Positions 16,707-26,479 of a stretch of 64,000 nucleotides of DNA are shown one piece after another; within the stretch, counting starts at the first letter, position 1; each line of letters opens with the position of its first letter. Made by a program: the position numbers and the translations under genes. The stretch is from JAHBXL01 sp038247555 (GTDB lineage Bacteria > Planctomycetota > Phycisphaerae > Phycisphaerales > UBA1924). The notes under the pieces were generated by a model, which did not search any database, had not been told where the DNA came from, and saw only the letters and a list, made by a program, of their open reading frames with translations. The DNA lies in contig JBBRUT010000003.1 of assembly GCA_038247555.1 (NCBI GenBank), forward strand, positions 1 through 64,000, read 5' to 3'.

Positions 16707-18806
16707 ATGACCATTGACGATTCTTCTTCCCTACCATCGCGGCCCATGCCCCTGCTTTCGGCCACCAACATCAAGTACACGATCGGCACACGCGTCCTGC
16801 TCGACGGCGTTTCGTTTTCGATTGAAGCCGGAGAGCGAGTCGGTCTGGTTGGACGAAACGGCACCGGCAAGACCACCCTCATCAGGATGCTTGCGGCCCG
16901 CCAGAAGCCGGATTCCGGCTCTGTCTCGCTCGCCAAGGGCATGCGGATGGGGTATCTGTCGCAGGACCCTGAGCTCGACCCGACCAAGACCCTTCAGGAA
17001 GAGGCGGCGTCGGGCTTTGCGGAGCTGGGCCGGCTCCACGCCGAGCTTGACCAGGTGTTTCACGACATGGCCGATCCCGCGAACGGCGCATCGGACAAGC
17101 TTGAGCGGCTGATGGATCGTCAGTCGGAGCTTCAGGAACGCATCGAATCCATGGGCGGTTATGCAACCGAGCACCGCGTCGAGGCCGTGCTGCACGGCCT
17201 TGGGTTTGAGGATTCGCAGTTCGGCGTGCCGGTCTCGGGGCTGTCGGGCGGGCAGAAGGGGCGGCTTGCGCTGGGCAAGCTTCTGCTGGAAGCGCCGGAC
17301 ATCATGCTCCTGGATGAGCCGACCAACCACCTTGACATCGTCGGGCGGGAGTGGCTTGAGGAGTTTCTCGTCAACGACTATCGCGGCGCGGTCATCATGA
17401 TCAGCCACGATCGCAAGATGCTCGACAATGTCGTGGGGCGCATCGAGGAGATCGACGGCGCGCGGCTCATCGACTATCCCGGCAACTACACCGCGTTCCG
17501 GGAGATCCGTCTGCAGCGGCTGCTCACCCAGCACCGCGCGTACGAGAACCAGCAGTCGCAGTGGGCCAAGGAAGAGGAGTTCATCCGGCGATTCCGCGCG
17601 GGCCAGCGCGCCAAGGAGGCCCAGGGTCGCCTCAGCAAGCTCGAGCGTCAGAAGGAGCTGTTCTCCATCGAGCGGCCCTCGGAGATCGGCGCGATGAAGC
17701 TCCGTCTTCCCGAAGCGCCGCGCTCGGCGGATCTGGTCTCGGTCGTGCGCGACGCGAAGAAGGTGTATCCGGCGCGGGAGAGCGACGGTGGGGGCAGCGG
17801 AGAGCGAGTGCTCTTCCACGATCTGACGGTCACGATCAATCGCGGCGACCGGTGGGCGATCATCGGCCCCAACGGCGCGGGGAAGACCACGCTTGTCCGC
17901 GCGATGCTTAGCGAGCTTCCGCTGACCGACGGAACGACGAAGATCGGCGCCTCGGTGGTGGTCGGCTACTACGCCCAGTTGCCTCCCGGTGCGGATGATG
18001 AACTGCCGGTGTGGGAGTATCTGCAGAAGCAGATCAAACGGGAGAATCCCGGGCTGGGCTTCAGCGAGCAGCAGGCCCGCGACCTCGCCGGGGCGTTCCT
18101 GTTTGCCGGCCGCGAACAGGACAAGCAGCTCAAGGTGATGAGCGGCGGGGAGCGGAGCCGCGCACGCCTTGCGGCTCTGCTGGCATCCGCCAAAAACCTG
18201 CTGGTGCTTGACGAACCAACCAACCACCTCGATATCCCGTCTGCGGAGCGACTCGAAGAGGCGCTGCGTCAGGGAGAAGACGGTGAGGGGTTCGGCGGAA
18301 CGCTCATCCTCATCAGCCACGACCGGGCCCTGATTGACGCGACCTGCGACCACCTCATCGTCCTGGACGGCCACGGTAACGCCTCGATCTTCAACGGCAA
18401 CTACAGCCAGTGGCATGCCCGGCAGCTCGCCGGTGACAACAAGAAGGCCACGTGGGCCGCGGCGGAAGTTCCCAAGAGTCGACAGCCTGCCAGGCCTGCC
18501 GCGATCAAGGCCGCGGCGACCCAGCCGGGCTCACCATCCCAGCGTTCGGCCCGGGGCCAGCAAGGGAGCGAGCGCGGCGGGAGTGGGGGGGGCGGGGGTG
18601 GGATGTCGTGGATGTCTCAGGACAAGCTCGAGAAAGAAGTCGAGAAGGCGAATGTCCGGCTGAAGCGGGCCGATGCCGCGCTGGCCAAGGACGAGATTTA
18701 TCGCGATGCGGAGAAGTGCCGGCTAGCGCTGATGGAACGCGACGAAGCAGCGGCGGAGTGCGACAAGCTGGAGCAGGAATGGCTCCGCCGCGCTGACGGA
18801 ACCTGA
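16707..18806 (+). CDS. uup: ABC-F family ATPase, Uup-like
   Basis: A 699-residue soluble protein with two ABC ATPase domains and no membrane segments. Walker A motifs GRNGTGKTT and GPNGAGKTT, signature motifs LSGGQKGRLALGK and MSGGERSRARLAA, and two LLDEPTNHLDI / LVLDEPTNHLDI Walker B regions are present. A long inter-domain linker (RQKELFSIERP region) follows the first domain. The end carries a Gly-rich spacer and a charged coiled coil (~640-695), the Uup C-terminal DNA-binding type domain. ABC-F proteins act on the ribosome, and Uup also affects recombination intermediates and transposon excision. ATG at 16707 has GGAG seven bases upstream; ATG 16746 is a weaker alternative. Confidence 0.88.
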   Translation: MTIDDSSSLPSRPMPLLSATNIKYTIGTRVLLDGVSFSIEAGERVGLVGRNGTGKTTLIRMLAARQKPDSGSVSLAKGMRMGYLSQDPELDPTKTLQEEAASGFAELGRLHAELDQVFHDMADPANGASDKLERLMDRQSELQERIESMGGYATEHRVEAVLHGLGFEDSQFGVPVSGLSGGQKGRLALGKLLLEAPDIMLLDEPTNHLDIVGREWLEEFLVNDYRGAVIMISHDRKMLDNVVGRIEEIDGARLIDYPGNYTAFREIRLQRLLTQHRAYENQQSQWAKEEEFIRRFRAGQRAKEAQGRLSKLERQKELFSIERPSEIGAMKLRLPEAPRSADLVSVVRDAKKVYPARESDGGGSGERVLFHDLTVTINRGDRWAIIGPNGAGKTTLVRAMLSELPLTDGTTKIGASVVVGYYAQLPPGADDELPVWEYLQKQIKRENPGLGFSEQQARDLAGAFLFAGREQDKQLKVMSGGERSRARLAALLASAKNLLVLDEPTNHLDIPSAERLEEALRQGEDGEGFGGTLILISHDRALIDATCDHLIVLDGHGNASIFNGNYSQWHARQLAGDNKKATWAAAEVPKSRQPARPAAIKAAATQPGSPSQRSARGQQGSERGGSGGGGGGMSWMSQDKLEKEVEKANVRLKRADAALAKDEIYRDAEKCRLALMERDEAAAECDKLEQEWLRRADGT

Positions 18807-18956
18807 ACGGACTGAAGCACTTGACGGAATAACCCCACCCGGACGTTGAAATGGGTGGTCCGCACGGATCGAATCTGTACAATCCCGGCCAATCGGATCA
18901 TCTGTACGCTCCGCGCTTGGAGCGTGCGCGTCACGGTTGCCGATGGAAGAGCGATC

Positions 18957-19709
18957 ATGAGCCAAGAGCAGCGTGCAGGATCACAGGGCGGGATGGGTCG
19001 GCGGCTGCTCATTGGTCAGGGGCTCGCGCTCGGTGCGTTGTTTCTGGCCGGCTGCAACAGGCGCACGACGGTTGCGAGGCCGCCGCTCCCTGGCAGTTCC
19101 GCGCCGGTGCTCTCTACATACACCCCGCCTACTCCCGTCGTCACCGCACCGCCGGTCGACATCGCGCCGAATCTGACCGTCATGGCTCGGAGCTCGTGGA
19201 CGCGATCCGGGATTGCCAAGCCTAAAGAGTGCTTCGACATGAACGGGGTGTCGCGCATCACCGTGCATCACGACGGGATGGCCCCTGTTGCGCTCCGCGG
19301 GCAGACGGATGCCGCCCGGCGCATCGAATCGATCCGGGCTTCGCACGTCAACGCCCGCGGCTTTGCGGATATCGGCTACCACTACGTCATCGACCCGACG
19401 GGACGGGTGTGGGAAGGTCGGCCGGTCAGCCGTCAGGGCGCACATGTGAAGGACCAGAACGAGCACAACATCGGTGTGCTGGTGCTGGGGAACTTTGATG
19501 TCCAGCGTCCGACCCCGCAGACGCTTGCGTCGCTGGATCAGTTCCTGGGCGTGCTCATGCGGCGGTACAACGTGCCGCTTTCCCGCGTGTACACGCACCG
19601 GGAGATCGGGCAGTCGGCCTGTCCGGGCGTCAACCTGCAGCAGTACATGGTGCAGACTCGCCGATCCGGCGGTCGTCTGGCCTCGGCTGCCCGCGGCTTC
19701 TTTGGCTGA
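18957..19709 (+). CDS. Peptidoglycan-recognition/N-acetylmuramoyl-L-alanine amidase lipoprotein
   Basis: A 250-residue exported enzyme. The N-terminus ends in LAGC at about residue 33, a lipobox, so it should be membrane-anchored. The amidase_2/PGRP domain spans ~75-235: zinc ligand His in ITVHHDG, GYHYVIDPTGRVWEGRP, HNIGVLVLGNF, and the distal His/Cys in YTHREIGQSACPG. It should cleave the amide between muramic acid and the stem peptide, for remodelling or recycling. ATG at 18957 has GGAAGAG 5-6 bases upstream. The stop abuts the end of the convergent ymdB-like gene with no gap. Confidence 0.88.
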   Translation: MSQEQRAGSQGGMGRRLLIGQGLALGALFLAGCNRRTTVARPPLPGSSAPVLSTYTPPTPVVTAPPVDIAPNLTVMARSSWTRSGIAKPKECFDMNGVSRITVHHDGMAPVALRGQTDAARRIESIRASHVNARGFADIGYHYVIDPTGRVWEGRPVSRQGAHVKDQNEHNIGVLVLGNFDVQRPTPQTLASLDQFLGVLMRRYNVPLSRVYTHREIGQSACPGVNLQQYMVQTRRSGGRLASAARGFFG

Positions 19710-20549
19710 TCAATCTGCTGCGAGATCGAAGGCCTCGATGCTCTCCGCCCGCCGGTGGCGGCTGTCGATGCGGATTAGCGCCCCCTGCGCCCGGCAGTCC
19801 TCGGAAGCGACCTCCAGGGGTGCGGGCATCTGCCGCACCATCGAGTCGAGCGTCGCGGTGATGTCGCGCCCGATGACGCTGCGCTGCGGCCCGCACATTC
19901 CCACATCCGTTTGTGCCGCGAGCACGTGATCGAGCAGTCTGGCATCCGCGGTCGCGACGTGCGTGTGGGTGCCGAGCACACCGATCACTCTGGGGGAGTC
20001 GTTGCCGGTCCAGTTGCGGAGGCAATGCCACGCGACGGCCTGCTTCTCGCTGGTCGCCTCGGCGTGGATCTCCACCAGCACCATTGCATCCTTTTCGGGG
20101 ATCGCGGCCATTTCGCGGTCGATCGCAGCGAAGGGGCTGTCTGATGGCATAGGCATGAACAATCGCCCCAGCACCGTGAAGACATAGATGGGCGGGGCAT
20201 CGGCGACGGAGAGTCGCACGAGGTGCTTGCCGGGCGCGGCGGGTGAAAGGTTCGCCGGCCGGATGACGGGCTGCTCCGGGTCTTCCAGCAGCGGGATGAT
20301 CTGCCGCTCCTTGGCCCAGTGATCGCCGAGCGTGAGGGCATCGATCCCGCCCCACCCACCCGGGCCCGCGCCCTTGCGCAGTTCGCGGTAGTTGTCGGGC
20401 GAGAGGCCGCTGCCGTTTCGGGCATTCTCGCCATTGGCGATGACGAGTGTCGCGCCGTGCTTCTCGCGCAGACGCTTTGCCGCGGCTACCGCGGTGGAGC
20501 GGCCGGCCGAGCCGACAATATCACCGATGAATGCGAGTGTCAGGGGCAT
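19710..20549 (-). CDS. ymdB: YmdB-like metallophosphodiesterase (TIGR00282 family)
   Basis: A 279-residue dinuclear-metal phosphodiesterase. Metal-site motifs are visible: FIGDIVGSAGR at the start, NGENARNGSGL, TLGDHWAKE, VEIHAEATSEK and GTHTHVATADAR. B. subtilis YmdB hydrolyses 2',3'-cyclic nucleotides and influences biofilm and motility genes; the physiological role here is unknown. Length is normal for the family. It starts 10 nt after the stop of the phosphorylase gene, so the two are likely co-transcribed. Confidence 0.9.
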   Translation of the reverse strand: MPLTLAFIGDIVGSAGRSTAVAAAKRLREKHGATLVIANGENARNGSGLSPDNYRELRKGAGPGGWGGIDALTLGDHWAKERQIIPLLEDPEQPVIRPANLSPAAPGKHLVRLSVADAPPIYVFTVLGRLFMPMPSDSPFAAIDREMAAIPEKDAMVLVEIHAEATSEKQAVAWHCLRNWTGNDSPRVIGVLGTHTHVATADARLLDHVLAAQTDVGMCGPQRSVIGRDITATLDSMVRQMPAPLEVASEDCRAQGALIRIDSRHRRAESIEAFDLAAD

Positions 20550-20559
20550 GCGGGTGCTG

Positions 20560-23193
20560 TTACAGGTGACCGCCGGGTCCGGGCTCGGCCGAGACCACCG
20601 GGCTGTTGCAGATGAGGCCGGGGATGAACGGTGTCACCAGCAGTGGGTCGCCGGGCAGCACGCGTACGAGCAGCCCATGATTCTTCGCGGCGGCACCATC
20701 GGGGGCCCCGATGCTCGCGACGTACTGGTAGGTTCCGTCGGCCATGGGGTGCTTGCACGCCATGGTGAGGGAGTCGCCGTGCTCGATGCGGCCGGTGTCC
20801 TGCGCGACCGCTCCGTGATAGACCTGGACTAGCGCTTCGTCGGGGCGCATCTGCCCGAGCCTGACCGTGGCCGCGACTTCGAGGGTGTCGCCAGCGGGGG
20901 TGGGGGCACAGTCGATCGAACGCACCCTTACGCCGGGCCAGAGCTTGCGGTAGCGATCGATGTGCTCGGCCAGATCGCGCGCGGGACGGAGATCGCTGTT
21001 GGGCTCATCGCCCGCGAGCCTCGTGGCGGCGAGGTGAGCGGGGAAGTAGTACTTGGTTGCGTATTCCGCGACCATGCGGTGCGTGCTGAACTCCGGCGCC
21101 ATTCTCGCGATGCAGGACTTCATCATCGCCAGCCACTTGCGGGGCAGTCCGTTGGCATCGCGGTCGTAGAAGGCGGGGATGACCTCCGACTCGATCGTGC
21201 GGTACAGCGATTCAGCTTCGAACTGCTCGCGATCTTCATCGGGGGCATCGCTGGGATAGGTTCCGCGCTCGGGGATGCGGAACCCGGCGGAGGGGTGGAA
21301 CCCTTCGTCCCACCAGCCATCGAGAATCGAGCAGTTGAGCACGCCGTTGAGCGCGGCCTTCATGCCGCTGGTGCCGGAGGCTTCCAGGCCGCGGATTGGG
21401 TTGTTCAGCCAGACATCGCAGCCAAGAACCAGCTCCTTTCCAACGTCGATGGCGTAGTCCTCGAGGAACACCACGCGTCCCTTGGCGGGGCCATCCAGCG
21501 AGCGGGCGAAGCGAACGATGTCACGGATGAGGTGCTTGCCCCAGGTGTCACCGGGGTGGGACTTGCCGGCAAAGACAAACTGGACCGGCCGACCGCCAGT
21601 GGCGCCCAGGATCTTCTTGAGGCGAGCTTCATCGCGGAACAGCAGCGTCGCGCGCTTGTAGCCGGCGAATCGCCGGGCGAAGCCGATCGTGATCGCATCG
21701 GGGTCAAGCGTGGGTGCAATGCCGCCGGTTCGCCCCGCCGCGGCGCGGTCTGCAACGAACTTCAGGAGTTGATTGCGTCCGGCCTTGCGCGCGGCCCAAA
21801 GGTCGGCATCGGGAATGCTTGTGGCCGCGGCCCAAGATCCGGGCTCCTGCGGCGCTTTGCGCCAAGCGGATCCCAGGTGCTTGTCGTACAGCGGTACGTT
21901 GTGCGGTGAGACCCAAGAGTCGGTGTGAATGCCGTTGGTCACGTGACCGATGGGCACATCGTTCTCAGGGGTTTGCGGCCAGATACTCCGCCACATCTTC
22001 CGGGAGACCTCGCCGTGCAGTCGGGAGACTCCGTTTGCCCAGCGCGAGCACCGGATCGCCAACACCGCCATCGAGAAGGCTTCGTTGCGGTTGGCGACAT
22101 CCTCTCTTCCGAGCGCCATCAGGCCTTCGGGGTCCAGCCCGTACGATTCTGTTCCGTAGTCGAAGTAGTGGGCAACGAGCGCGGGGGGAAAGCGATCGAT
22201 CCCTGCGGGAACGGGCGTGTGCGTGGTGAAGACGTGGGCGGCGGCGGCGGCCTCGCGGGCCTGGTCGAAGGTGATGTTGAGGTGCGAGTGGTGCTGGCGG
22301 ACGGCGCGGATCCGTTCGAGGGCAAGGAACGCGGCGTGCCCTTCGTTCATATGGAAAACCGTGGGTTGCTCGCCACATGCGCCGAGCGCGCGCACGCCGC
22401 CGATTCCCAGCACGATCTCCTGCTGGATGCGACGGTTCTGGTCGCCGAGGTAGAGGTTCGCAGTGATCTCGCGGTCTTCAGGAGAGTTGGCCTCGATGTT
22501 CGTATCAAGCAGATAGAGCCGGACCCGCCCGACGTTGCTTCGCCAGACGGCGCAGTGTACTTCGCGCCCGGGCATGTGGACGCCGACGGTGAGCTGGCGA
22601 CCTGACCGACTATCGATGATTCGGCGAACCGGCTGGTTCGGCGCATCGAGCGGCGGGAAGAGCTCCTGCTGCAGGCCATCAGGGTCGAGCTGCTGGTGGA
22701 AGTACCCGTTGCGATACAGAAGGCCGACCGCGACGAACGGAAGACCAAGCTGCGAGGCAGACTTGAGATGATCTCCCGCGAGCAGGCCCAGCCCGCCGGA
22801 ATAGATCTGGAAGCACTCGGTCAAGCCGAACTCGGCACAGAAATAGGCCGCGAGAAAGGATGAGGGTGAAGAAGTGAGCGTGCTGGACTGGCCGTCAAAC
22901 CAGGAGGGTGCGACAAGGTCCGCGGCCAGATCATCCGCGGCCGCCCGGACGCTTCGGACATATCCCGTGTCGGCGGCGAGAGCGGCCAGGCGGGCCGGAT
23001 CGATCTGCGTGAGAAGCTTTACCGGGTTGTGATCGGTCTGCTCCCAGGCCTTTGGATCGATCCTCGCGAACAGTTCGCGCGCAGCCGGCCGCCAGCTCCA
23101 GCGGAGATTCATGGCGATGTCCCCAAGGGGAGACAAGGGCTCGGGGAGCTTGGCGGGGAAGGCTGAAGAGACGAGATGCTGGGCTTGTGTCAT
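20560..23193 (-). CDS. glgP: Alpha-glucan (glycogen) phosphorylase, short GT35 type
   Basis: An ~877-residue cytoplasmic enzyme that releases glucose 1-phosphate from glycogen or maltodextrin. The N-terminal DUF3417-like region (LSPLGDIAMNLRWSWRP) marks the TIGR02094 alpha-glucan phosphorylase type. Further motifs are IYSGGLGLLAGDHLKSASQL, HMNEGHAAFLALERIR, FARRFAGYKRATLL, and the PLP region ASGTSGMKAALNGVLN; in this type the PLP-Lys lies in the GMKAALNG segment. I chose the ATG at 23193, which begins MTQAQHL, although no Shine-Dalgarno is visible and a GTG at 23238 is possible. The ParA-CBM48 gene is 10 kb away, so a shared glycogen theme is possible. Confidence 0.92.
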   Translation of the reverse strand: MTQAQHLVSSAFPAKLPEPLSPLGDIAMNLRWSWRPAARELFARIDPKAWEQTDHNPVKLLTQIDPARLAALAADTGYVRSVRAAADDLAADLVAPSWFDGQSSTLTSSPSSFLAAYFCAEFGLTECFQIYSGGLGLLAGDHLKSASQLGLPFVAVGLLYRNGYFHQQLDPDGLQQELFPPLDAPNQPVRRIIDSRSGRQLTVGVHMPGREVHCAVWRSNVGRVRLYLLDTNIEANSPEDREITANLYLGDQNRRIQQEIVLGIGGVRALGACGEQPTVFHMNEGHAAFLALERIRAVRQHHSHLNITFDQAREAAAAAHVFTTHTPVPAGIDRFPPALVAHYFDYGTESYGLDPEGLMALGREDVANRNEAFSMAVLAIRCSRWANGVSRLHGEVSRKMWRSIWPQTPENDVPIGHVTNGIHTDSWVSPHNVPLYDKHLGSAWRKAPQEPGSWAAATSIPDADLWAARKAGRNQLLKFVADRAAAGRTGGIAPTLDPDAITIGFARRFAGYKRATLLFRDEARLKKILGATGGRPVQFVFAGKSHPGDTWGKHLIRDIVRFARSLDGPAKGRVVFLEDYAIDVGKELVLGCDVWLNNPIRGLEASGTSGMKAALNGVLNCSILDGWWDEGFHPSAGFRIPERGTYPSDAPDEDREQFEAESLYRTIESEVIPAFYDRDANGLPRKWLAMMKSCIARMAPEFSTHRMVAEYATKYYFPAHLAATRLAGDEPNSDLRPARDLAEHIDRYRKLWPGVRVRSIDCAPTPAGDTLEVAATVRLGQMRPDEALVQVYHGAVAQDTGRIEHGDSLTMACKHPMADGTYQYVASIGAPDGAAAKNHGLLVRVLPGDPLLVTPFIPGLICNSPVVSAEPGPGGHL

Positions 23194-23267
23194 GCGGCGG
23201 TGGGGGTAGGGTGAAGCGGGGAGCGGGTGGGGAATCACGACTGTGGTTGAGGGGGCGGGGCAAGTCT

Positions 23268-24494
23268 TCAGCGGGCGGTGCCGCCCTGCATCGCCGCGAT
23301 CTTCATCGGCAGTCCGAACAGATCAATGAAGCCGCGAGCGGCGGTGATGTCATAGCCCTCCATGGCGAAGCCGGCGAGCTTGGTGTCGTAGAGCGACTTC
23401 TCGGCGGTGGCGGAGACGGCGGTGGCGCGGCCCTTGTACAGGTCCACCGTGACTTCGCCTGTGACGGAGCGCTGGGTGTGATCGATGAACGCCTGCATCG
23501 CCTCACGCAGCGGGTGGAACCACTGGCCGTAGTAGACGAGTTCGGCATAGCGGATGCCGACCTGCTGCTTGAAGTGCAGGGTGTCGCGCTCCACACAGAG
23601 TTGCTCGAGCGCCTTATGTGCCTCGTAGAGAATGGTGCCGCCGGGAGTTTCGTAGGCGCCGCGAGACTTCATGCCCACGAGCCGATTCTCCACCATGACG
23701 ATCTGTCCGACGGCGTTGCGTCCGCCGAGTTCGTTGAGCGTTTCGATGATGGCCTCGCCGCGCATCTCCTTGCCGTTGACGGCCACCGGGTTCCCGTGCC
23801 GGAAAGAAACGGTCACGGTTTCGGCCTTGTCGGGGGCCTTGTGCGGGGGCAAGGTCATCAGCCAGACATCGTCGCTGACGCGCTGATCGGGGTGCTCGAT
23901 CTCCGCACCCTCGTGCGAGCAATGCCAGAGATTGCGGTCGCGTGAGTAGATCTTCTTCTTGGTCTGCGCGATGGGCACGTTCTTCTTCTGGGCATACTCC
24001 ACCGCGGCTTCGCGGCTGGTCAGTTCGAAGGTTCTGTCCTTCCAGGGCGCGATGATCTGCAGATCGGGTCCCAAGGCCATGTAGGTCAGCTCGAACCGGA
24101 CCTGGTCGTTCCCCTTGCCTGTCGCGCCGTGGCCGACGGCATCCGCGCCGGTTTTGCGGGCCGCGGCGACCTGCCCTTTGGCGATCAGCGGCCGGGCGAT
24201 GCTTGTGCCGAGCAAGTAGTCGTGCTCATAGAGCGCGTGCGCGCGGAGCATGGGGAAGCAGTACTGCTCGGCGAACTCTCTTCGAAGGTCTTCGACGATC
24301 ACTTCATCGGCGCCGCTGTTGCGGGCCTTGTCCTCGATGCCGTCGAGTTCGCCCTTGCCCTGACCCAGGTCCGCGGCGTAGGCCACGAGCTTTACGCCGG
24401 GGTAGCGGTCTTTCAGCCAGGGCAGAATCACGGAGGTATCGAGGCCGCCGGAGTATGCCAGAACGATCTTTCGGGGGGTCGAGGGAGTGCTCAT
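23268..24494 (-). CDS. argG: Argininosuccinate synthase
   Basis: Joins citrulline and aspartate with ATP to make argininosuccinate, the penultimate step of arginine synthesis. 408 residues, a normal length. The PP-loop ATP-binding motif is IVLAYSGGLDTSVILPWL near residue 10. GKGNDQVRFELTYMALGPDL, the Asp/citrulline region and KSRGAYETPGGTILYEAHKA are all present. ATG at 24494 starts MSTPSTPRK; no strong Shine-Dalgarno is seen. It lies 74 bp upstream of glgP in the same direction. The matching argH is 17 kb away, not in the same operon. Confidence 0.96.
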   Translation of the reverse strand: MSTPSTPRKIVLAYSGGLDTSVILPWLKDRYPGVKLVAYAADLGQGKGELDGIEDKARNSGADEVIVEDLRREFAEQYCFPMLRAHALYEHDYLLGTSIARPLIAKGQVAAARKTGADAVGHGATGKGNDQVRFELTYMALGPDLQIIAPWKDRTFELTSREAAVEYAQKKNVPIAQTKKKIYSRDRNLWHCSHEGAEIEHPDQRVSDDVWLMTLPPHKAPDKAETVTVSFRHGNPVAVNGKEMRGEAIIETLNELGGRNAVGQIVMVENRLVGMKSRGAYETPGGTILYEAHKALEQLCVERDTLHFKQQVGIRYAELVYYGQWFHPLREAMQAFIDHTQRSVTGEVTVDLYKGRATAVSATAEKSLYDTKLAGFAMEGYDITAARGFIDLFGLPMKIAAMQGGTAR

Positions 24495-24752
24495 TGGGAA
24501 CAGGGTCCGTACATGCAGTTGAAGATGACGCCCGATGCTCGCGGGGCGAACGGACAAGCGTAGCGGGCAGATGCGCTGGTTCTGGGATCAGACCGCTTGC
24601 AAACCTGCCGCGAGGGCGCACATTAAGTCCACGGATCATTCGTCTCCGGGGGTTGTCGACCAGTGGCCGGCGGCCTTGCCGGGGCCATTAATGACTGTCT
24701 CTTGGGTGGGCATTGTCTGAGCGGCCCGGTCCGAGCGTTTTCAGGAGTTGTG

Positions 24753-26294
24753 ATGCGTCCAGCCCGCACCATGTTCGTCGGGTTCGCTTTGTTCGGCGTT
24801 GCATCGGGCGCGGCGGCCCAAGTCCGCGTGGGCACGTGGAATCTGACCGAATACACGGGCCAGGTGGCGCGATCGGCGGCGTTTCAGGGCTCGATCTTCG
24901 GCGAGTATCAGGGCCGGACGTTTGCCCCTGAAGTCCTGATTGTGCAGGAGATCAGCAGCGACGCGGCGACCAGCACCTTTCGTGCGATGCTCAACAGTGC
25001 GCCCGGAAGCCCGGGGGATTATCTCTCTGCCCCGTTCGTCAATGGGCCCAACACCGACAGTGCGTGCTTCTTCAGGTCAACGAAGGTGTCGTTGCTCGCG
25101 ACGGATGTGGCGGTGTCGGGGAGCACGACCGTCTCGACGCGTCACGTGATGCGGTATCGATTCCGCCTGACCGGCCACACCTCCGAGGGCGCTTCGTTTT
25201 TTCTGTACAGTGCTCACCTCAAGGCGAGCGATACCGCGGCGGATGCGGCTCGACGCGGCGAGGAGGCCGCGCTCATCCGCGACAATCTTGATGCGCTGCC
25301 TCCGGGCACGCGATCAATCGTGGGCGGGGACTTCAATCTGTACACGCACAACGAGGCCGCGTGGACAAACTTCCTGGCGCCGGGGAACGGCAGGCTGTAC
25401 GACCCGATCAATCGGAGCGGTGTGTGGAGCAACAATGCCTCGTTTGCGGTCGTGCACACACAGTCGCCAGCGGGCGGCTCGGGGGGTATGGATGACCGGT
25501 TCGACTTCCTGATGGTGTCTGATGCGATCTCACAGGGGCAAGGGCTGGCCTATCTCGGCAACCGGAACATTCCATATGGCGGGGTGTGGAACGATCCGAA
25601 TCACTCGCACCGCGCCTGGGGGAACGACGGCTTTTCGTTCAACACGGCGATGCGTGTTTCGAGCAACACCATGGTGGGGCCAACGATCGCTCAGGCGATC
25701 GTGGATCACTATGCGGGGACATCCTCTCCGCCGCACCTGCCGGTGTACTTTGATCTTCAAATCCCCGCACGCGCTTCGATCAGCACCATCACGCTGGATT
25801 TCGGCACCGTGGCCCAGGGGTCGGTAGCGCAGCTCCCCATCATCGTGACCAATATCGCGGACGTTGCATTCTGGAGTAAGAACGGCACCGGGGCGGGCAT
25901 CGATGCGCTCACGTATGCGTTTGCCGCAGGCCCTGGCTTTGCTGCGCCGGGCGGATCATTTGACGAAGCGGCCAATCCGGGCGTGCCGGCCGGGATCGAC
26001 CACCTGATCACGATGGATACGAGCCTGGTTGGCGTCCGGGCCGGGACGCTGATGATCGCGACGGATGACCCAGAGAACCCGACAATCCTTGTGAACCTTG
26101 CCGGCACCATCATCACGCCGTTCGATTACGACGTGAACAACGACGGGACGATCGATATTGAGGATCTGTATGCCTGGCACGCCTTGCCGACAGATGTTGA
26201 TGGGAACGGATCGGTGAACAACGCGGATCGCGCTGCGCTCTTGTATGAGCTGCGTCGCCTCGAGATGCCCGATGTCACCTCCGGCCGTCGCTGA
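24753..26294 (+). CDS. Secreted endonuclease/exonuclease/phosphatase-family protein with dockerin-like C-terminus
   Basis: A 513-residue exported protein. Signal peptide MRPARTMFVGFALFGVASGA ends before AAQVRVGTWNL. Residues ~24-350 are an EEP (DNase I-like) domain: VGTWNLTEYTG, LIVQEISSDAA, FLYSAHLKAS, SIVGGDFNLYTHNEA, and HLPVYFDL near the end, where the catalytic histidine is expected. A beta-sandwich middle part follows (DFGTVAQGSVAQLPIIVTN). The end holds two Ca-binding dockerin-like repeats: DVNNDGTIDIEDLYAW and DVDGNGSVNNADRAALL. It may degrade extracellular DNA or phosphoesters. ATG at 24753 has AGGAG upstream. Confidence 0.85.
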   Translation: MRPARTMFVGFALFGVASGAAAQVRVGTWNLTEYTGQVARSAAFQGSIFGEYQGRTFAPEVLIVQEISSDAATSTFRAMLNSAPGSPGDYLSAPFVNGPNTDSACFFRSTKVSLLATDVAVSGSTTVSTRHVMRYRFRLTGHTSEGASFFLYSAHLKASDTAADAARRGEEAALIRDNLDALPPGTRSIVGGDFNLYTHNEAAWTNFLAPGNGRLYDPINRSGVWSNNASFAVVHTQSPAGGSGGMDDRFDFLMVSDAISQGQGLAYLGNRNIPYGGVWNDPNHSHRAWGNDGFSFNTAMRVSSNTMVGPTIAQAIVDHYAGTSSPPHLPVYFDLQIPARASISTITLDFGTVAQGSVAQLPIIVTNIADVAFWSKNGTGAGIDALTYAFAAGPGFAAPGGSFDEAANPGVPAGIDHLITMDTSLVGVRAGTLMIATDDPENPTILVNLAGTIITPFDYDVNNDGTIDIEDLYAWHALPTDVDGNGSVNNADRAALLYELRRLEMPDVTSGRR

Positions 26295-26326
26295 GCGTGC
26301 CCGGCAATCGCCCGAACCCCGGAATG

Positions 26327-26342
26327 GGCGGGAAATCCCGCC
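26327..26342. terminator. Small hairpin between EEP nuclease and desaturase genes
   Basis: Inverted repeat GGCGGGA / TCCCGCC with a 2-nt loop, 33 nt after the nuclease stop and followed by a weak GTTGTGCGTGTTT tract. Possible terminator. Confidence 0.4.
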
Positions 26343-26479
26343 GTTGTGCGTGTTTCTCAAAGGACTCGCTTCGAGCCGTCGCGGACTGCGAGAGCCTGAA
26401 AAAAGTGCTACCCTTGGCCCTGCGGAAGCGGGCGCATGAGGCGCTGTCGGGCCGACCGCCAAGACGTTGAGCAACAAGC

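Noticed and set aside
16731..18416. 561-aa open frame antisense to the ABC-F gene
   Set aside because: No domain or signal, composition of a shadow frame; the opposite strand has all ABC motifs.
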